64,000 nt of DNA from Phreatobacter sp. (GCF_016793595.1 NZ_JAEULY010000004.1:310001-374000), one strand, 5' to 3'. Counted from the stretch's first letter, positions 30,571 to 39,063 are shown. Numbers and translations: made by a program. The notes: generated by a model from the sequence alone, not told the origin.

Positions 30571-32088
30571 ATGGCCAATCATCTGTTCGACCTGATCCGC
30601 CTCTACGGCACCGATACCGCCAAGACCTTCATCGAGACCGAGGACGGCACGCGGTTCACCTATGAGGATCTGTTCGCCGCCACCGGGCGCTTCGCGAATG
30701 CGCTGGTCGCCGCCGGCGTCAAACCGGGCGACCGGGTGGCTGTGCAGGTGGAAAAATCGCCGGGGGCGATCTTCCTTTACCTCGCCTGCGTCAGGGCCGG
30801 CGCCATCTTCCTGCCGCTCAACACCGGCTACACCTTCGCCGAGCTCGAATATTTCCTCTCCGACGCCGAACCGGCGCTCGTCGTCTGCGATCCGACCCGG
30901 CGCGAGGGCATTGCCGGGATCGCCGCCAAGACCGGCGTGCCGGCGGTCGAGACCCTCGGGCGGGCGAAGGACGGTTCGCTCTGGCACAAGGCGAGCGCCG
31001 AGAAGCCGGCCTTCGACACGGTCTCGCGCGGGCCGGACGACCTCGCCGCCATCCTCTACACGTCGGGAACCACCGGGCGCTCCAAGGGCGCCATGCTGAC
31101 CCACGACAATCTCGCCTCCAACGCCCTGACGCTGAAGGACTACTGGAAGTTCACCAGCGACGACGTGCTGCTGCACGCCTTGCCGATCTTCCACACGCAC
31201 GGCCTGTTCGTCGCCACCAACACGATCCTGATGGCCGGCGCCTCCATGCTGTTCCTGCCGAAGTTCGACGCCGACAAGGTGTTCGAACTGATGCCGCGCG
31301 CCACCACGATGATGGGCGTGCCGACCTTCTACGTGCGCCTCGTGCAGGACGAGCGGCTGACCCAGCACGCCACGCGCCACATGCGCCTGTTCGTCTCGGG
31401 CTCGGCGCCGCTGCTGGCCGAGACGCACCGCGCGTTCAAGGAGAAAACCGGCCAGGCGATCCTCGAACGCTACGGCATGACCGAGACCAACATGAACACC
31501 TCCAACCCCTATGACGGCGAGCGCATCGCCGGCACGGTGGGCTTTCCGCTACCCGGCGTGTCGCTGCGCGTCGCCGATCCCGAGACCGGTGCGAAACTGG
31601 CGCAGGGCGAGATCGGCATGATCGAGGTGAAGGGGCCGAACGTCTTCAAGGGCTACTGGCGGATGCCGGAGAAGACCGCCGCCGAGTTCCGCGAGGACGG
31701 GTTCTTCATCACCGGCGACCTCGGCATGATCGACGACAGCGGTTATGTCCACATCGTCGGCCGCGGCAAGGATCTCGTGATTACCGGCGGCTACAACGTC
31801 TATCCGAAGGAGATCGAGACCGAGATCGACGGCATGGCCGGCGTGGTCGAGAGCGCTGTCATCGGCGTGCCGCATCCCGATTTCGGTGAAGGCGTCACCG
31901 CCGTCGTGGTGGCGGAAAAGGGCGCGAAGCTGGACGAGCGCGTCATCCTCGGCGCTCTCGAAGGCCGGCTCGCCAAGTTCAAGCTGCCGAAGCGGGTGAT
32001 CGTGGTCGACGACCTGCCGCGCAACACCATGGGCAAGGTGCAGAAGAACCTGCTGCGCGATGCCTACAAGGGCATTTACGGCGGCTAG
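30571..32088 (+). CDS. matB: malonyl-CoA synthetase
   Basis: An AMP-forming acyl-CoA synthetase of 505 residues that makes malonyl-CoA from malonate, CoA and ATP. The P-loop-like motif is AAILYTSGTTGRSKGAMLTH. Further motifs are ALPIFHTHGLFVATNTILMA, LERYGMTETNMNTSNPYDGE (A5, with a MatB-like Met-Asn-Thr-Ser), DGFFITGDLGMIDDSGYVHI, and the catalytic Lys near the end in PRNTMGKVQKNLLR. Length and motifs fit MatB well. Malonate decarboxylase genes are not adjacent, and the binding proteins in the window have no proven link to malonate. The divergent neighbour upstream is the HlyD partner gene. Confidence 0.9.
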   Translation: MANHLFDLIRLYGTDTAKTFIETEDGTRFTYEDLFAATGRFANALVAAGVKPGDRVAVQVEKSPGAIFLYLACVRAGAIFLPLNTGYTFAELEYFLSDAEPALVVCDPTRREGIAGIAAKTGVPAVETLGRAKDGSLWHKASAEKPAFDTVSRGPDDLAAILYTSGTTGRSKGAMLTHDNLASNALTLKDYWKFTSDDVLLHALPIFHTHGLFVATNTILMAGASMLFLPKFDADKVFELMPRATTMMGVPTFYVRLVQDERLTQHATRHMRLFVSGSAPLLAETHRAFKEKTGQAILERYGMTETNMNTSNPYDGERIAGTVGFPLPGVSLRVADPETGAKLAQGEIGMIEVKGPNVFKGYWRMPEKTAAEFREDGFFITGDLGMIDDSGYVHIVGRGKDLVITGGYNVYPKEIETEIDGMAGVVESAVIGVPHPDFGEGVTAVVVAEKGAKLDERVILGALEGRLAKFKLPKRVIVVDDLPRNTMGKVQKNLLRDAYKGIYGG

Positions 32089-32213
32089 CAGGCGGCCGAC
32101 CGACCAGCCTCGCATTCTGATGCGACCCCGGCGGGCGATGGCGCCGGATCTGGCCAAACCAAGCTGATCCCGTGACGCGGCCTCCGCCAGCCTCAAACTC
32201 CGCCAATCATTTT

Positions 32214-32228
32214 GTTCTTGTTTTGTTC
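32214..32228 (+). promoter_or_regulatory. LexA-type SOS box (GTTC-N7-GTTC)
   Basis: GTTC at 32214-32217 and GTTC at 32225-32228 are seven bases apart and sit in two tandem copies of TTTTGTTCTT. This is the direct-repeat operator recognised by LexA in alphaproteobacteria. It lies 67 bases before the start codon at 32296 in an otherwise GC-rich intergenic region of 207 bases that shows no other feature. Confidence 0.7.
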
Positions 32229-32295
32229 TTAGCGATGTGATCAGATCGGGCCTGAAAGCCGGTGTCGAAATTGAACGTCTGACTGCGAGGAACGG

Positions 32296-33105
32296 ATGCC
32301 CACGATTTCGGAGAAGGCTCGGGCGTTCAGGGCGCTGCACGAAGGCACGGAGGCCTTCGCGATCCCCAATCCCTGGGATCGGGGCTCTGCACTGCTGTTG
32401 CAGGGGCTGGGCTTCGAGGCGCTCGCCACGACCAGCCTCGGCCTCGCGAACATGATGGGGAAGAAACGGGCCACGCTGCAGGAGGTGCTCGACAATTGCA
32501 GGGTTATCGCAGAGGCGACGGACCTGCCGGTGAACGTCGATCTTGAAAACTGCTTCGCCGACGATCCGGCGGAGGCAGCGAAAGCCATCGCGCTGGCGCA
32601 GGAATATGGCGCTGTCGGCGGCTCCATCGAGGACAGCTCCGGGGACCCCTCATCTCCGATCTACGCGCTCTCGCTGGCGGTCGAGCGGGTTCAGGCGGCT
32701 GTGGAAACCGCTCGGTCCCTGCCGGTTCCGTTCATGCTGACGGCGAGAGCGGAGAATTTCCTGCACGGCCGGCGCGATCTGGACGACACGATCAGGCGCC
32801 TGCAGGCTTTCGAGCAGGCCGGAGCGGATGTGCTGTATGCGCCGGGCCTGCATACGCTCGAGGAGATCAGGACGGTCGTCGGAGCGGTGAAGCGGCCGTT
32901 CAATGTGGTCATGGGGTTCGCCGACCCGTCCATCACCATGAAGCAGCTCAGCGAGGCGGGCGTTCGCAGGGTCAGCATCGGCGGCGGCCTGTCGCGGATC
33001 GCGTTGCAGTCATTCCTGACGGCGGCCACGGAGATGCGTGAGGGCAGGTTCGACTTCGTCGCGGGTCTGAAGCCTTTGGGTGAGTTGCAGCGTCATTTCG
33101 ACTGA
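32296..33105 (+). CDS. isocitrate lyase / phosphoenolpyruvate mutase family protein
   Basis: A TIM-barrel enzyme of 269 residues in the ICL/PEPM superfamily, whose members make or break C-C or P-C bonds of alpha-oxycarboxylates. The family motifs are AFAIPNPWDRGSALLLQGLG, LPVNVDLENCFADDPAEA (metal-site Asp/Glu region), VGGSIEDSSGD and PFMLTARAENFLHGRRDLDD. The short catalytic loop carries DLENCFADDP rather than the KKCGH of true isocitrate lyase, so it is more like 2-methylisocitrate lyase or carboxyphosphonoenolpyruvate relatives. The specific reaction is unknown. GAGGAA lies before the ATG at 32296. A LexA-type box upstream suggests induction by DNA damage, which is unusual for this family. 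Confidence 0.82.
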   Translation: MPTISEKARAFRALHEGTEAFAIPNPWDRGSALLLQGLGFEALATTSLGLANMMGKKRATLQEVLDNCRVIAEATDLPVNVDLENCFADDPAEAAKAIALAQEYGAVGGSIEDSSGDPSSPIYALSLAVERVQAAVETARSLPVPFMLTARAENFLHGRRDLDDTIRRLQAFEQAGADVLYAPGLHTLEEIRTVVGAVKRPFNVVMGFADPSITMKQLSEAGVRRVSIGGGLSRIALQSFLTAATEMREGRFDFVAGLKPLGELQRHFD

Positions 33106-33231
33106 CCGCCGGGGACAGACGCTCTCTGGAGGGCAATAACGTTGAAGGGGCCGATGTCAGCCGCCTTGCAAGCCCCCGTTCCGCGGATTTTCCGAGTCGC
33201 CGGGATCAACGTCTCGATTGGCCCGGCGAAG

Positions 33232-34581
33232 CTATCGCTGCCCTTCGTAATGCGCCAACACGCGATCAACAAAGGTGGCGGAAGCGCCGAGATAGCTGGC
33301 GGGGTCAAGCAGTTCGGCGAGCTTCTCGCGCGGTGCGTGGCGGGTGATCTCGCCATCCTCGGCGAGGACGTCGAGCAGCGCCCTGCCCTCGACCACGGCC
33401 TTGCGGCAGGCGGCTTCGATCCGGTCATGGGCGACGAGGCGGCCGAGGGTGGGCGCCAGCGCCATCTGCACGGCCTCGGCCATGAGGAGGCCGCCGGTGG
33501 CGGCGAGATTGGCGCGCATGCGCTCGGGCTTCACCTCGAGGCCTTCCAGCAGCTCGACAAGGCGGGCGACCACTCCGCCCGTCAGGCGCGCCAGCTCGGG
33601 CAGCGCCAGCCACTCGGACTGCCAGCCGCCGGCGAAGCGCTCGTGCTCGCCGGAGCCTCCTGCGGCAACCGCCGCCAGAAGCTGGGGGGCAAGGCCCGCC
33701 GCGCCGAGGATGATCGCGGACAAAGCGGGGTTGCGCTTGTGCGGCATGGTGGAGGAGCCGCCCCGGCCGGGCGCTGCCGGCTCCAGAACCTCGCCGATCT
33801 CGGTCTGCATCATCAGCGCGATGTCACGCGCCGCCTTGGCCGAGGTCGCGACGATCCCGGCGAACAGGCTGGCTGCCTCCAGCACCCGGTCGCGCTGGCC
33901 GTGCCATGGCGCATCGGGCAACGTCAGGCCGAGCCGGTCGGCCAGCAGGCGGGCCACATCCGGCCCCTTGCCGCCGAGCGAGGCGAGCGTACCCGCCGCG
34001 CCGCCGAATTGCAGCGCCAGCACGCGCGGGCGCGCCTCGCCGATCCGCTCGGCGTGGCGCATGAGCGCGTCGAGCGTGCCGGCGACCTTCAGGCCGAAAG
34101 TGATGGGCAGGGCCTGCTGCAGCCAGGTGCGGCCGGCCATGGGCGTTTCGCGGTGCGCCTTCGCGAGCTTCGCCGCCGCCGCCATGGCGCGGGCGAGATC
34201 GGCCTCGATGAGATCGAAGGCGTCGCGCAGCTGGAGGACGAGGCCGGTGTCCATCGCGTCCTGGCTGGTCGCGCCGTAATGGACCCATTTGGCGGCTTCC
34301 GCGTCGGATTTCGCGACCAGGGCGGTCAGCATCTTGACCAGCGGGATGGCGGTATTGCCGGCGACCCCGGCTGCGTCGGCCAGTACCACGCCATCGAGAA
34401 GCCGCGCGTCGCAAGCCGCCGCGATGGGAGCGGCAGCGGCAGGGGGGATGACGCCCGCATCGGCCTCCGCCGCCGCCAGCGCCGCCTCGAAGGCCAGCAT
34501 CGCCCCGATGGTTGCGTCGGCCGACCAGACCGCGTCCATGGCCGGCGAACCGAACAGGGGGCTGAGCAATTGGACGGGCAT
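33232..34581 (-). CDS. pcaB: 3-carboxy-cis,cis-muconate cycloisomerase
   Basis: An enzyme of 449 residues in the fumarase/aspartase superfamily that converts 3-carboxymuconate to 4-carboxymuconolactone in the protocatechuate branch of the beta-ketoadipate pathway. It starts MPVQLLSPLFGSPAMDAVWS and carries VHYGATSQDAMDTGLVLQL and the signature loop GRGGSSTMPHKRNPALSAI with the catalytic Ser. The C-terminal domain from about 350 fits PcaB rather than adenylosuccinate lyase. No other pca gene (pcaGH, pcaC, pcaD) is in the window, so it is a detached pathway gene. It converges on the ICL/PEPM gene with 126 bases between. Confidence 0.9.
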   Translation of the reverse strand: MPVQLLSPLFGSPAMDAVWSADATIGAMLAFEAALAAAEADAGVIPPAAAAPIAAACDARLLDGVVLADAAGVAGNTAIPLVKMLTALVAKSDAEAAKWVHYGATSQDAMDTGLVLQLRDAFDLIEADLARAMAAAAKLAKAHRETPMAGRTWLQQALPITFGLKVAGTLDALMRHAERIGEARPRVLALQFGGAAGTLASLGGKGPDVARLLADRLGLTLPDAPWHGQRDRVLEAASLFAGIVATSAKAARDIALMMQTEIGEVLEPAAPGRGGSSTMPHKRNPALSAIILGAAGLAPQLLAAVAAGGSGEHERFAGGWQSEWLALPELARLTGGVVARLVELLEGLEVKPERMRANLAATGGLLMAEAVQMALAPTLGRLVAHDRIEAACRKAVVEGRALLDVLAEDGEITRHAPREKLAELLDPASYLGASATFVDRVLAHYEGQR

Positions 34582-34699
34582 GGGCGTTCCTGCTGATATG
34601 GCCGCCCGCGAGGCTTAGCAGAGGCCCGCCTTGCCCCCAAGCGCCGGAACCCCGCTGACGCCCGCAGGTTGTTATGCCCGAGACAAAGAGGAGAGACGG

Positions 34700-34927
34700 A
34701 TGACTGCCACCCGAAAGGCCGACGAGCTCCAGAAACAGGGCACCCGTGAGTTCGACGAGGCCGTCGCGGGCAAGGGTCCCAAAATGCCGCCGCGCGAGGC
34801 CGATTGCGAAACCAATGCGGAACTCGACGAGGAGCTGGAAGAGAGCTTCCCCGCGAGCGACCCGCCGAAGGTTTCATCGAAATCCGCCGGTCTCGGCGCG
34901 CCGAAGGGCCGCCAGTCCGCCGACTGA
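34700..34927 (+). CDS. small acidic protein with ESFPASDPP motif
   Basis: A protein of 75 residues with a highly charged sequence and no hydrophobic segment. It contains ELDEELEESFPASDPPKVSS, a motif found at the end of many short uncharacterised proteobacterial proteins. GAGGAG lies ten bases before the ATG at 34700 and sets the start; the open frame begins further upstream at 34631. It is divergent from pcaB and lies directly upstream of the RNase P RNA promoter, which begins 14 bases after its stop. Function unknown; probably disordered and protein-binding. Confidence 0.78.
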   Translation: MTATRKADELQKQGTREFDEAVAGKGPKMPPREADCETNAELDEELEESFPASDPPKVSSKSAGLGAPKGRQSAD

Positions 34928-34940
34928 ACCGGCATTCGCC

Positions 34941-34969
34941 TTGACAGGCCCGGCCGATTGCCGCAGGTC
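34941..34969 (+). promoter_or_regulatory. promoter of the RNase P RNA gene
   Basis: A perfect TTGACA at 34941-34946 lies exactly 35 to 30 bases before the inferred 5' end of the RNA at 34976. With a 17-base spacer the -10 region is 34964-34969 (CAGGTC), which matches the consensus poorly. The position relative to the RNA is the main support. Confidence 0.6.
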
Positions 34970-34975
34970 ACGTGC

Positions 34976-35358
34976 ATCAGCCGGCCGGACGGCCGCCGCC
35001 GCATCACCCGAAAGGGCGCGGGGGAGGAAAGTCCGGGCTCCACGGAACCACGGTGCCGGATAACGTCCGGCGGGGGCGACCCCAGGGACAGTGCCACAGA
35101 GAAGAGACCGCCGGGGCATGCCCCGGCAAGGGTGAAACGGTGGGGTAAGAGCCCACCGCGCGACCGGCAACGGAAGCGGCATGGCAAACCCCACCGGGAG
35201 CAAAACCGAATAGGGACGGCAGGGGGCGACCCCGGGCGTGGATCCGCGCCGCCGTCCGGGTAGGTTGCCAGAGCGTCCGAGCAATCGGGCGCCTAGAGGA
35301 ATGGCCGTCGCGCGGGAGAAATCCCGCCCCACAGAACCCGGCTTACAGGCCGACTGAT
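34976..35358 (+). ncRNA. rnpB: RNase P RNA (class A)
   Basis: This is the catalytic RNA of ribonuclease P, which trims the 5' leaders of tRNA precursors. The conserved cores are GAGGAAAGTCCGGGCTCCAC (from 35024), ACAGTGCCACAGAGAAGAGA (from 35089), AGAGGAATGGCCGTC (from 35295) and ACAGAACCCGGCTTACAGGC (from 35331). The ends are set by helix P1: ATCAGCCGGCC at 34976-34986 pairs with GGCCGACTGAT at 35348-35358 with one G-U. The length of about 383 bases fits alphaproteobacterial RNase P RNA. It follows the ESFPASDPP gene on the same strand but has its own promoter. Confidence 0.96.
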
Positions 35359-35365
35359 ATGTTGA

Positions 35366-35396
35366 GAGGCCCCGGCGGGACACCGTTCGGGGCCTC
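35366..35396 (+). terminator. hairpin after rnpB, possible terminator
   Basis: GAGGCCCCG (35366-35374) pairs with CGGGGCCTC (35388-35396) over a 13-base loop, starting 8 bases past the RNA 3' end. No T tract follows, so it may act in 3'-end formation rather than as a classic terminator. The rest up to 35530 holds no recognisable feature. Confidence 0.5.
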
Positions 35397-35530
35397 GCCA
35401 TGTCAGGCCGCCGCGCGCCCGCGTTCGCCGCATCGTCGCAACGCCCGCGCGTAACATCTTGCGCCCCACGCCCGTAGGAACCTCGACGCCGATGCCCATG
35501 CGCCGGCGCTTCAAGGTTCAAGGGAAAGCC

Positions 35531-35965
35531 ATGATGGGAAACGCCATGACCGGGAATGCCAGGATCCACCGCCGCTCGCTGCTGATCGCCTGCGTCACCG
35601 CCGGCATCGCCGCCGCGCTCCCGGCATCCGCCATGCCGCAGCGCTTCACGCAGGCGGCCTTCGACGCGGCCCGGACGGCCGGCAAACCCATCCTCGTCGA
35701 GGTGACGGCTCCATGGTGTCCGGTCTGCCGCGCGCAGAAACCGATCCTCTCGCGCCTGACCGCCGAGGATCGATTCCGCGACCTCGTCGTGCTGGAGGTC
35801 GATTTCGACAGCCAGAAGGATGTCGTGCGCGCCTTCAACGTGCAGAAGCAATCGACCCTCATCGTGTTCAGGGGGATGCAGGAACGCGGCCGCTCCACCG
35901 GCGACACCAATGCCGGCTCGATCGCCGCGCTGGTGGCGAAGAGCATCGACATGGCTCGCATGTGA
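35531..35965 (+). CDS. periplasmic thioredoxin-family protein
   Basis: An exported thioredoxin-fold protein of 144 residues. A signal peptide with twin arginine (RIHRRSLLIACVTAGIAAAL, cut after ASA) is followed by the active site TAPWCPVCRAQKPIL with Cys63 and Cys66, and KQSTLIVFRG contains the position of the usual cis-Pro, here Ser-Thr, which is atypical. The AGGGA before the ATG at 35531 supports this start; the ATG at 35546 is possible. CcdA follows 29 bases downstream, so CcdA probably feeds electrons from cytoplasmic thioredoxin to this protein, for cytochrome c maturation or disulfide repair. Confidence 0.85.
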   Translation: MMGNAMTGNARIHRRSLLIACVTAGIAAALPASAMPQRFTQAAFDAARTAGKPILVEVTAPWCPVCRAQKPILSRLTAEDRFRDLVVLEVDFDSQKDVVRAFNVQKQSTLIVFRGMQERGRSTGDTNAGSIAALVAKSIDMARM

Positions 35966-35994
35966 CCCTCTGAGACCGGCAGGGAGGCACGGCC

Positions 35995-36714
35995 ATGCTC
36001 GCCACACTCGGTTTCGCGTTCCTGGCGGGGGTCGTGTCGATCCTGTCGCCATGCGTCCTGCCGATCCTGCCCATCGTGCTCGGGGGCGCGGCCTCCGAGC
36101 ACCGGCAAGGCCCGCTAGCGCTTGCCGCGGGCCTCGCCCTGTCCTTCACGATGATTGGCCTGTTCGTCGCGACAATCGGCTTCTCCATCGGGCTGGACCT
36201 CGACGTGTTCCGCGTCTTCGCGGCGCTCGTCATGCTGGCGCTCGGCCTTGCCATGCTGGTGCCGGCCGCCGGCGCGCGTCTTGCGACGGCGGCGGGGCCG
36301 CTGTCCGACTGGACGCAGTCGCGGTTCGGCGGTTTCGACCGTTCCGGCCTTTCCGGGCAGTTCGGCGCGGGCCTGCTGCTCGGCGCGGTCTGGAGCCCCT
36401 GCGTCGGGCCGACGCTGGGCGCGGCATCGCTGATGGCGGCGCGCGGGGAGAATATCGGGCAGGTCGGCCTGACGATGCTGGCCTTCGGGCTCGGAGCGGG
36501 ACTGCCGCTCGCGGCGCTCGGGGCGCTTTCGCGTGAACGCCTGCTCAGCCTCCGGGCGCGCATGATGGCGGCCGGCCAGGGCGCGAAGACGGCTCTGGGC
36601 CTCGCGGTCGTCGTCGTCGCCCTGCTGGTCCTGACGGGCTACGACAAGGCGATCGAGGCGGCGCTGGTCGCGGCCTCGCCCGACTGGCTGACGACGCTCA
36701 CCACGCGCTTCTGA
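35995..36714 (+). CDS. ccdA: cytochrome c biogenesis / disulfide reductase membrane protein CcdA
   Basis: A membrane electron carrier of 239 residues with six helices of the DsbD/CcdA family. The two redox cysteines lie in VSILSPCVLPILPIVLGG and AVWSPCVGPTLGAA, the paired SPC-x-P motifs typical of CcdA. It would accept electrons from cytoplasmic thioredoxin and hand them to the periplasmic thioredoxin encoded just upstream. GGGAGG lies before the ATG at 35995. The two genes form a compact reductant relay without the other subunits of full DsbD. Confidence 0.9.
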   Translation: MLATLGFAFLAGVVSILSPCVLPILPIVLGGAASEHRQGPLALAAGLALSFTMIGLFVATIGFSIGLDLDVFRVFAALVMLALGLAMLVPAAGARLATAAGPLSDWTQSRFGGFDRSGLSGQFGAGLLLGAVWSPCVGPTLGAASLMAARGENIGQVGLTMLAFGLGAGLPLAALGALSRERLLSLRARMMAAGQGAKTALGLAVVVVALLVLTGYDKAIEAALVAASPDWLTTLTTRF

Positions 36715-36839
36715 CCGCCGCGTGACAGAACCGTGTCCATCCCGCCATCCGCCTGAAACACCGTGCGACGAAGCTACCTTTGCGCGTGCAGTGCGCTCAT
36801 GACACTCTGCCGCAGCGACATTGGAAGCAGGAGCACCTT

Positions 36840-37397
36840 ATGGGCTGGGCCATCCTCGGCATTCTCGCCGCGCTCGTCGTCTACGCCATCTACACCTACA
36901 ATGGCCTGGTGGGCCTGAGGCAGCGGGTCAACCAGGCCTTCGCCGACATCGACGTTCAGCTCAAGCAGCGCCACGACCTGATCCCGAACCTCGTCGAAAC
37001 CGTGAAGGGCTATGCCTCGCACGAGAAATCGACGCTCGATGCCGTCATTGCCGCTCGCAACGCGGCGCAGGGCGCGCACGGACCTTCAGCGCAGGCCGCC
37101 GCCGAGCAGCAGCTCTCGGGCGCGGTCGGCCGGCTCATGGCGCTCGGCGAGGCCTATCCGGACCTGAAAGCCAGCGCCAATTTCCAGCAGCTTCAGGTCG
37201 ATCTCGGCAATGTCGAGGACAAGCTTGCCGCCGCCCGCCGCTTCTTCAACAACGCGGTCAGCGAGTTCAACGCGTCGATCCAGGCTTTTCCGGCCGTGCT
37301 GTTCGCCGCCGGCATGGGCTTCACCCAGCGCGAGTTCTTCGATGTCGGACCGGAGACGCGCGGCCAGATCGAGCAAGCGCCGACCGTGAAATTCTGA
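36840..37397 (+). CDS. LemA family membrane-anchored protein
   Basis: A protein of 185 residues with one N-terminal membrane helix (2-20, GWAILGILAALVVYAIYTY) and a helical bundle. LemA signatures are LRQRVNQAFADIDVQLKQRH, DLIPNLVETVKGYASHE, AYPDLKASANFQQLQ and AARRFFNNAVSEFNASIQAF. The family has no defined biochemical role, but it is often encoded beside an HtpX-type M48 protease, as here, where the protease starts 17 bases downstream. AGGAG precedes the ATG at 36840. A role with the protease in membrane quality control is an inference from this pairing. Confidence 0.92.
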   Translation: MGWAILGILAALVVYAIYTYNGLVGLRQRVNQAFADIDVQLKQRHDLIPNLVETVKGYASHEKSTLDAVIAARNAAQGAHGPSAQAAAEQQLSGAVGRLMALGEAYPDLKASANFQQLQVDLGNVEDKLAAARRFFNNAVSEFNASIQAFPAVLFAAGMGFTQREFFDVGPETRGQIEQAPTVKF

Positions 37398-37413
37398 GCG
37401 CGGCGCCAAGGCC

Positions 37414-38469
37414 ATGCTCGGCGAGGCCTACGGGCTCTACGGCCATATCCGCAACAACCGCATCCGCTCGGCGTTCCTGCTCGCCGGGCTGTTCCTGCTC
37501 GCCTATGTGCTGACCTTCGGCGTGATCCTGATCGGCTACGGCATGTCGGGCTATCACATCGGCGCCTATGTGATGTGGGAGACATGGCGGGTCTTCCTCA
37601 CCGCCCTGCCCTTCGTAACGGCGGCGACGCTCCTTTGGGTGTTCATCGGCTTCCGGTTCAATGTCGCGCTGATCGACAAGATGACCGGTGCGCAGCCGCT
37701 GACAGCGGCGGAGAATCCCAAGCTCCACCGGATGCTGGAAAATCTCTGCATATCGCGCGGCCTGAAGACGCCGAAGCTCGCAATCCTGCAAAGCGACGCG
37801 CTCAACGCCTTCGCGTCCGGCGTCAACGACAAGCAGTTCACGGTGACGGTGACGACCGGTCTGCTCAACGCCCTCGACGACAAGGAAGTCGAGGCGGTTC
37901 TCGCCCATGAACTCACGCACATCCGCAACGGCGACGTCCGGCTGATGATCATCGCGGTGGTGATCTCCGGCGTCATCTCGCTGGTCGGCGAACTGGTATT
38001 CCGTACGTTCCTGCGCGGCGGCATCCGCTCGTCGTCGTCCGACAGCGACCGCAAGGGCGGCGCGCTGATCGCGGTGCTGATCGGCGTGGCGCTGGTGGTG
38101 GTCGCCTGGGTGCTGGCGATCGTGGTGCGGCTGTCGCTGTCGCGCTCGCGGGAATATCTTGCCGATGCCGGCGCGGTGGAGCTGACCAAGAACCCGGACG
38201 CGATGATCTCGGCGCTTCTGAAGATCTCGGGGCGGGCCGATATCGACGGCGTGCCCTCGGGCGTCATGGACATGTGTTTCGAGAACGATCCGGACGATTT
38301 CGCCGACCTGTTCTCGACCCACCCCTCGATCACCAAGCGCGTTCAGGCGCTGGTGGAGAAGGCGGGCGGACGCATGCCGGACATGCCGCCCCATCCGCCG
38401 GAGATGCAGCAGCGGCCGGACCTGCCGAGCATCGTCAGATCCAGCAGCTGGGGCAAAAGCCAGAACTGA
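37414..38469 (+). CDS. M48 family (HtpX-like) membrane metalloprotease
   Basis: A zinc protease of 351 residues. Two membrane helices near the N-terminus (about 20-42 and 60-83) precede the active site EAVLAHELTHIRNGD with His165, Glu166 and His169. Further hydrophobic helices (about 175-195 and 210-240) and the third ligand region LSRSREYLADAGAVELT follow, then FSTHPSITKRVQALVEKAGG, the HPP-like motif of HtpX. It would degrade damaged membrane proteins. AAGG is close to the ATG at 37414, and LemA lies 17 bases upstream, so the two are one transcript. Its stop codon abuts that of the next, convergent gene. Confidence 0.9.
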   Translation: MLGEAYGLYGHIRNNRIRSAFLLAGLFLLAYVLTFGVILIGYGMSGYHIGAYVMWETWRVFLTALPFVTAATLLWVFIGFRFNVALIDKMTGAQPLTAAENPKLHRMLENLCISRGLKTPKLAILQSDALNAFASGVNDKQFTVTVTTGLLNALDDKEVEAVLAHELTHIRNGDVRLMIIAVVISGVISLVGELVFRTFLRGGIRSSSSDSDRKGGALIAVLIGVALVVVAWVLAIVVRLSLSRSREYLADAGAVELTKNPDAMISALLKISGRADIDGVPSGVMDMCFENDPDDFADLFSTHPSITKRVQALVEKAGGRMPDMPPHPPEMQQRPDLPSIVRSSSWGKSQN

Positions 38470-38766
38470 TCAGCACGCCATCCGGATGCGCGTGGTCGTG
38501 CAGCCGATGCTCGGCACACCCCGATTGGACGAGCAATAGCCGTCTCCGGGCGTCAGGCCGAAGATGCGCCGCTGGCCGCCGGCCGGCACCGTGACGACCG
38601 CTGTCTGGCCGTTGCGGTAGAACAGGCGGAACCAGCATGTCGGGCTGACACCGGGGCTGCAGGTAAAGCGCGCCGTGCAGGCCTCGGCGACGCCACTTGC
38701 AGCGATCATGACCCCAAGGCCAAGCATCGCGGCAGCCGCTGTTCGGGATATCCAGTAGCCAGGCAT
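38470..38766 (-). CDS. hypothetical small secreted cysteine-rich protein
   Basis: I do not recognise this product of 98 residues. A signal peptide (MPGYWISRTAAAAMLGLGVM, cut after AEA) leaves a mature part of about 70 residues with six cysteines (ACTARFTCSPGV, PTCWFRLF, GYCSSNRG, IGCTTTRI and a final Cys), so three disulfides are likely. GAGGAA sits seven bases before the ATG at 38766 but only one to two before the ATG at 38772, so 38766 is preferred. Its stop is back to back with that of the M48 protease within TGATCA. The GC content and codon use are close to the neighbours. Confidence 0.7.
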   Translation of the reverse strand: MPGYWISRTAAAAMLGLGVMIAASGVAEACTARFTCSPGVSPTCWFRLFYRNGQTAVVTVPAGGQRRIFGLTPGDGYCSSNRGVPSIGCTTTRIRMAC

Positions 38767-39011
38767 GCTCATTCCTCTGCAATAACAATAATGGTAACCA
38801 AATACGGCGCACCAAACAGTCTATTCGACAGCCTCGCCTTGGGTAAAGCGACCTTGCACTCACAACTACCGAGACCGGTTCACGGCTCCCGGACATGATG
38901 AACTTGGCAGCCGATCAAGCGATGATCTGTATGCCTTCCGCGCCAGCGCCCGGCCGCGTGTCCGCGAGACCTCGCGCCGACAGGCGTACGCATCCCCGCC
39001 AATGATGCTGG

Positions 39012-39063
39012 TTAGATATCGAACATTCTTGACATCTCATGTGATTAGATATCAAATTATCTA
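39012..39063. promoter_or_regulatory. AT-rich operator region of the Acg-MarR operon
   Basis: The region between 38767 and 39090 holds no gene. It contains two copies of TTAGATATC (39012-39020 and 39045-39053) exactly 33 bases apart, about three helix turns. The second copy is half of a perfect inverted repeat TAGATA-N6-TATCTA (39046-39063), the form bound by MarR dimers. The inverted repeat covers the -10 box of the predicted promoter, so the MarR product of the second gene probably represses its own operon here. Confidence 0.65.
39029..39057 (+). promoter_or_regulatory. predicted promoter of the Acg-MarR operon
   Basis: A perfect TTGACA at 39029-39034 is followed by a 17-base spacer and TCAAAT at 39052-39057, which matches four of six bases of the -10 consensus. 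Transcription would begin near 39064, about 27 bases before the ATG at 39091. Confidence 0.6.

Noticed and set aside
34936..35360. Possible tmRNA or other large RNA
   Set aside because: The conserved cores are those of RNase P RNA; no tRNA-like ends or tag frame exist.
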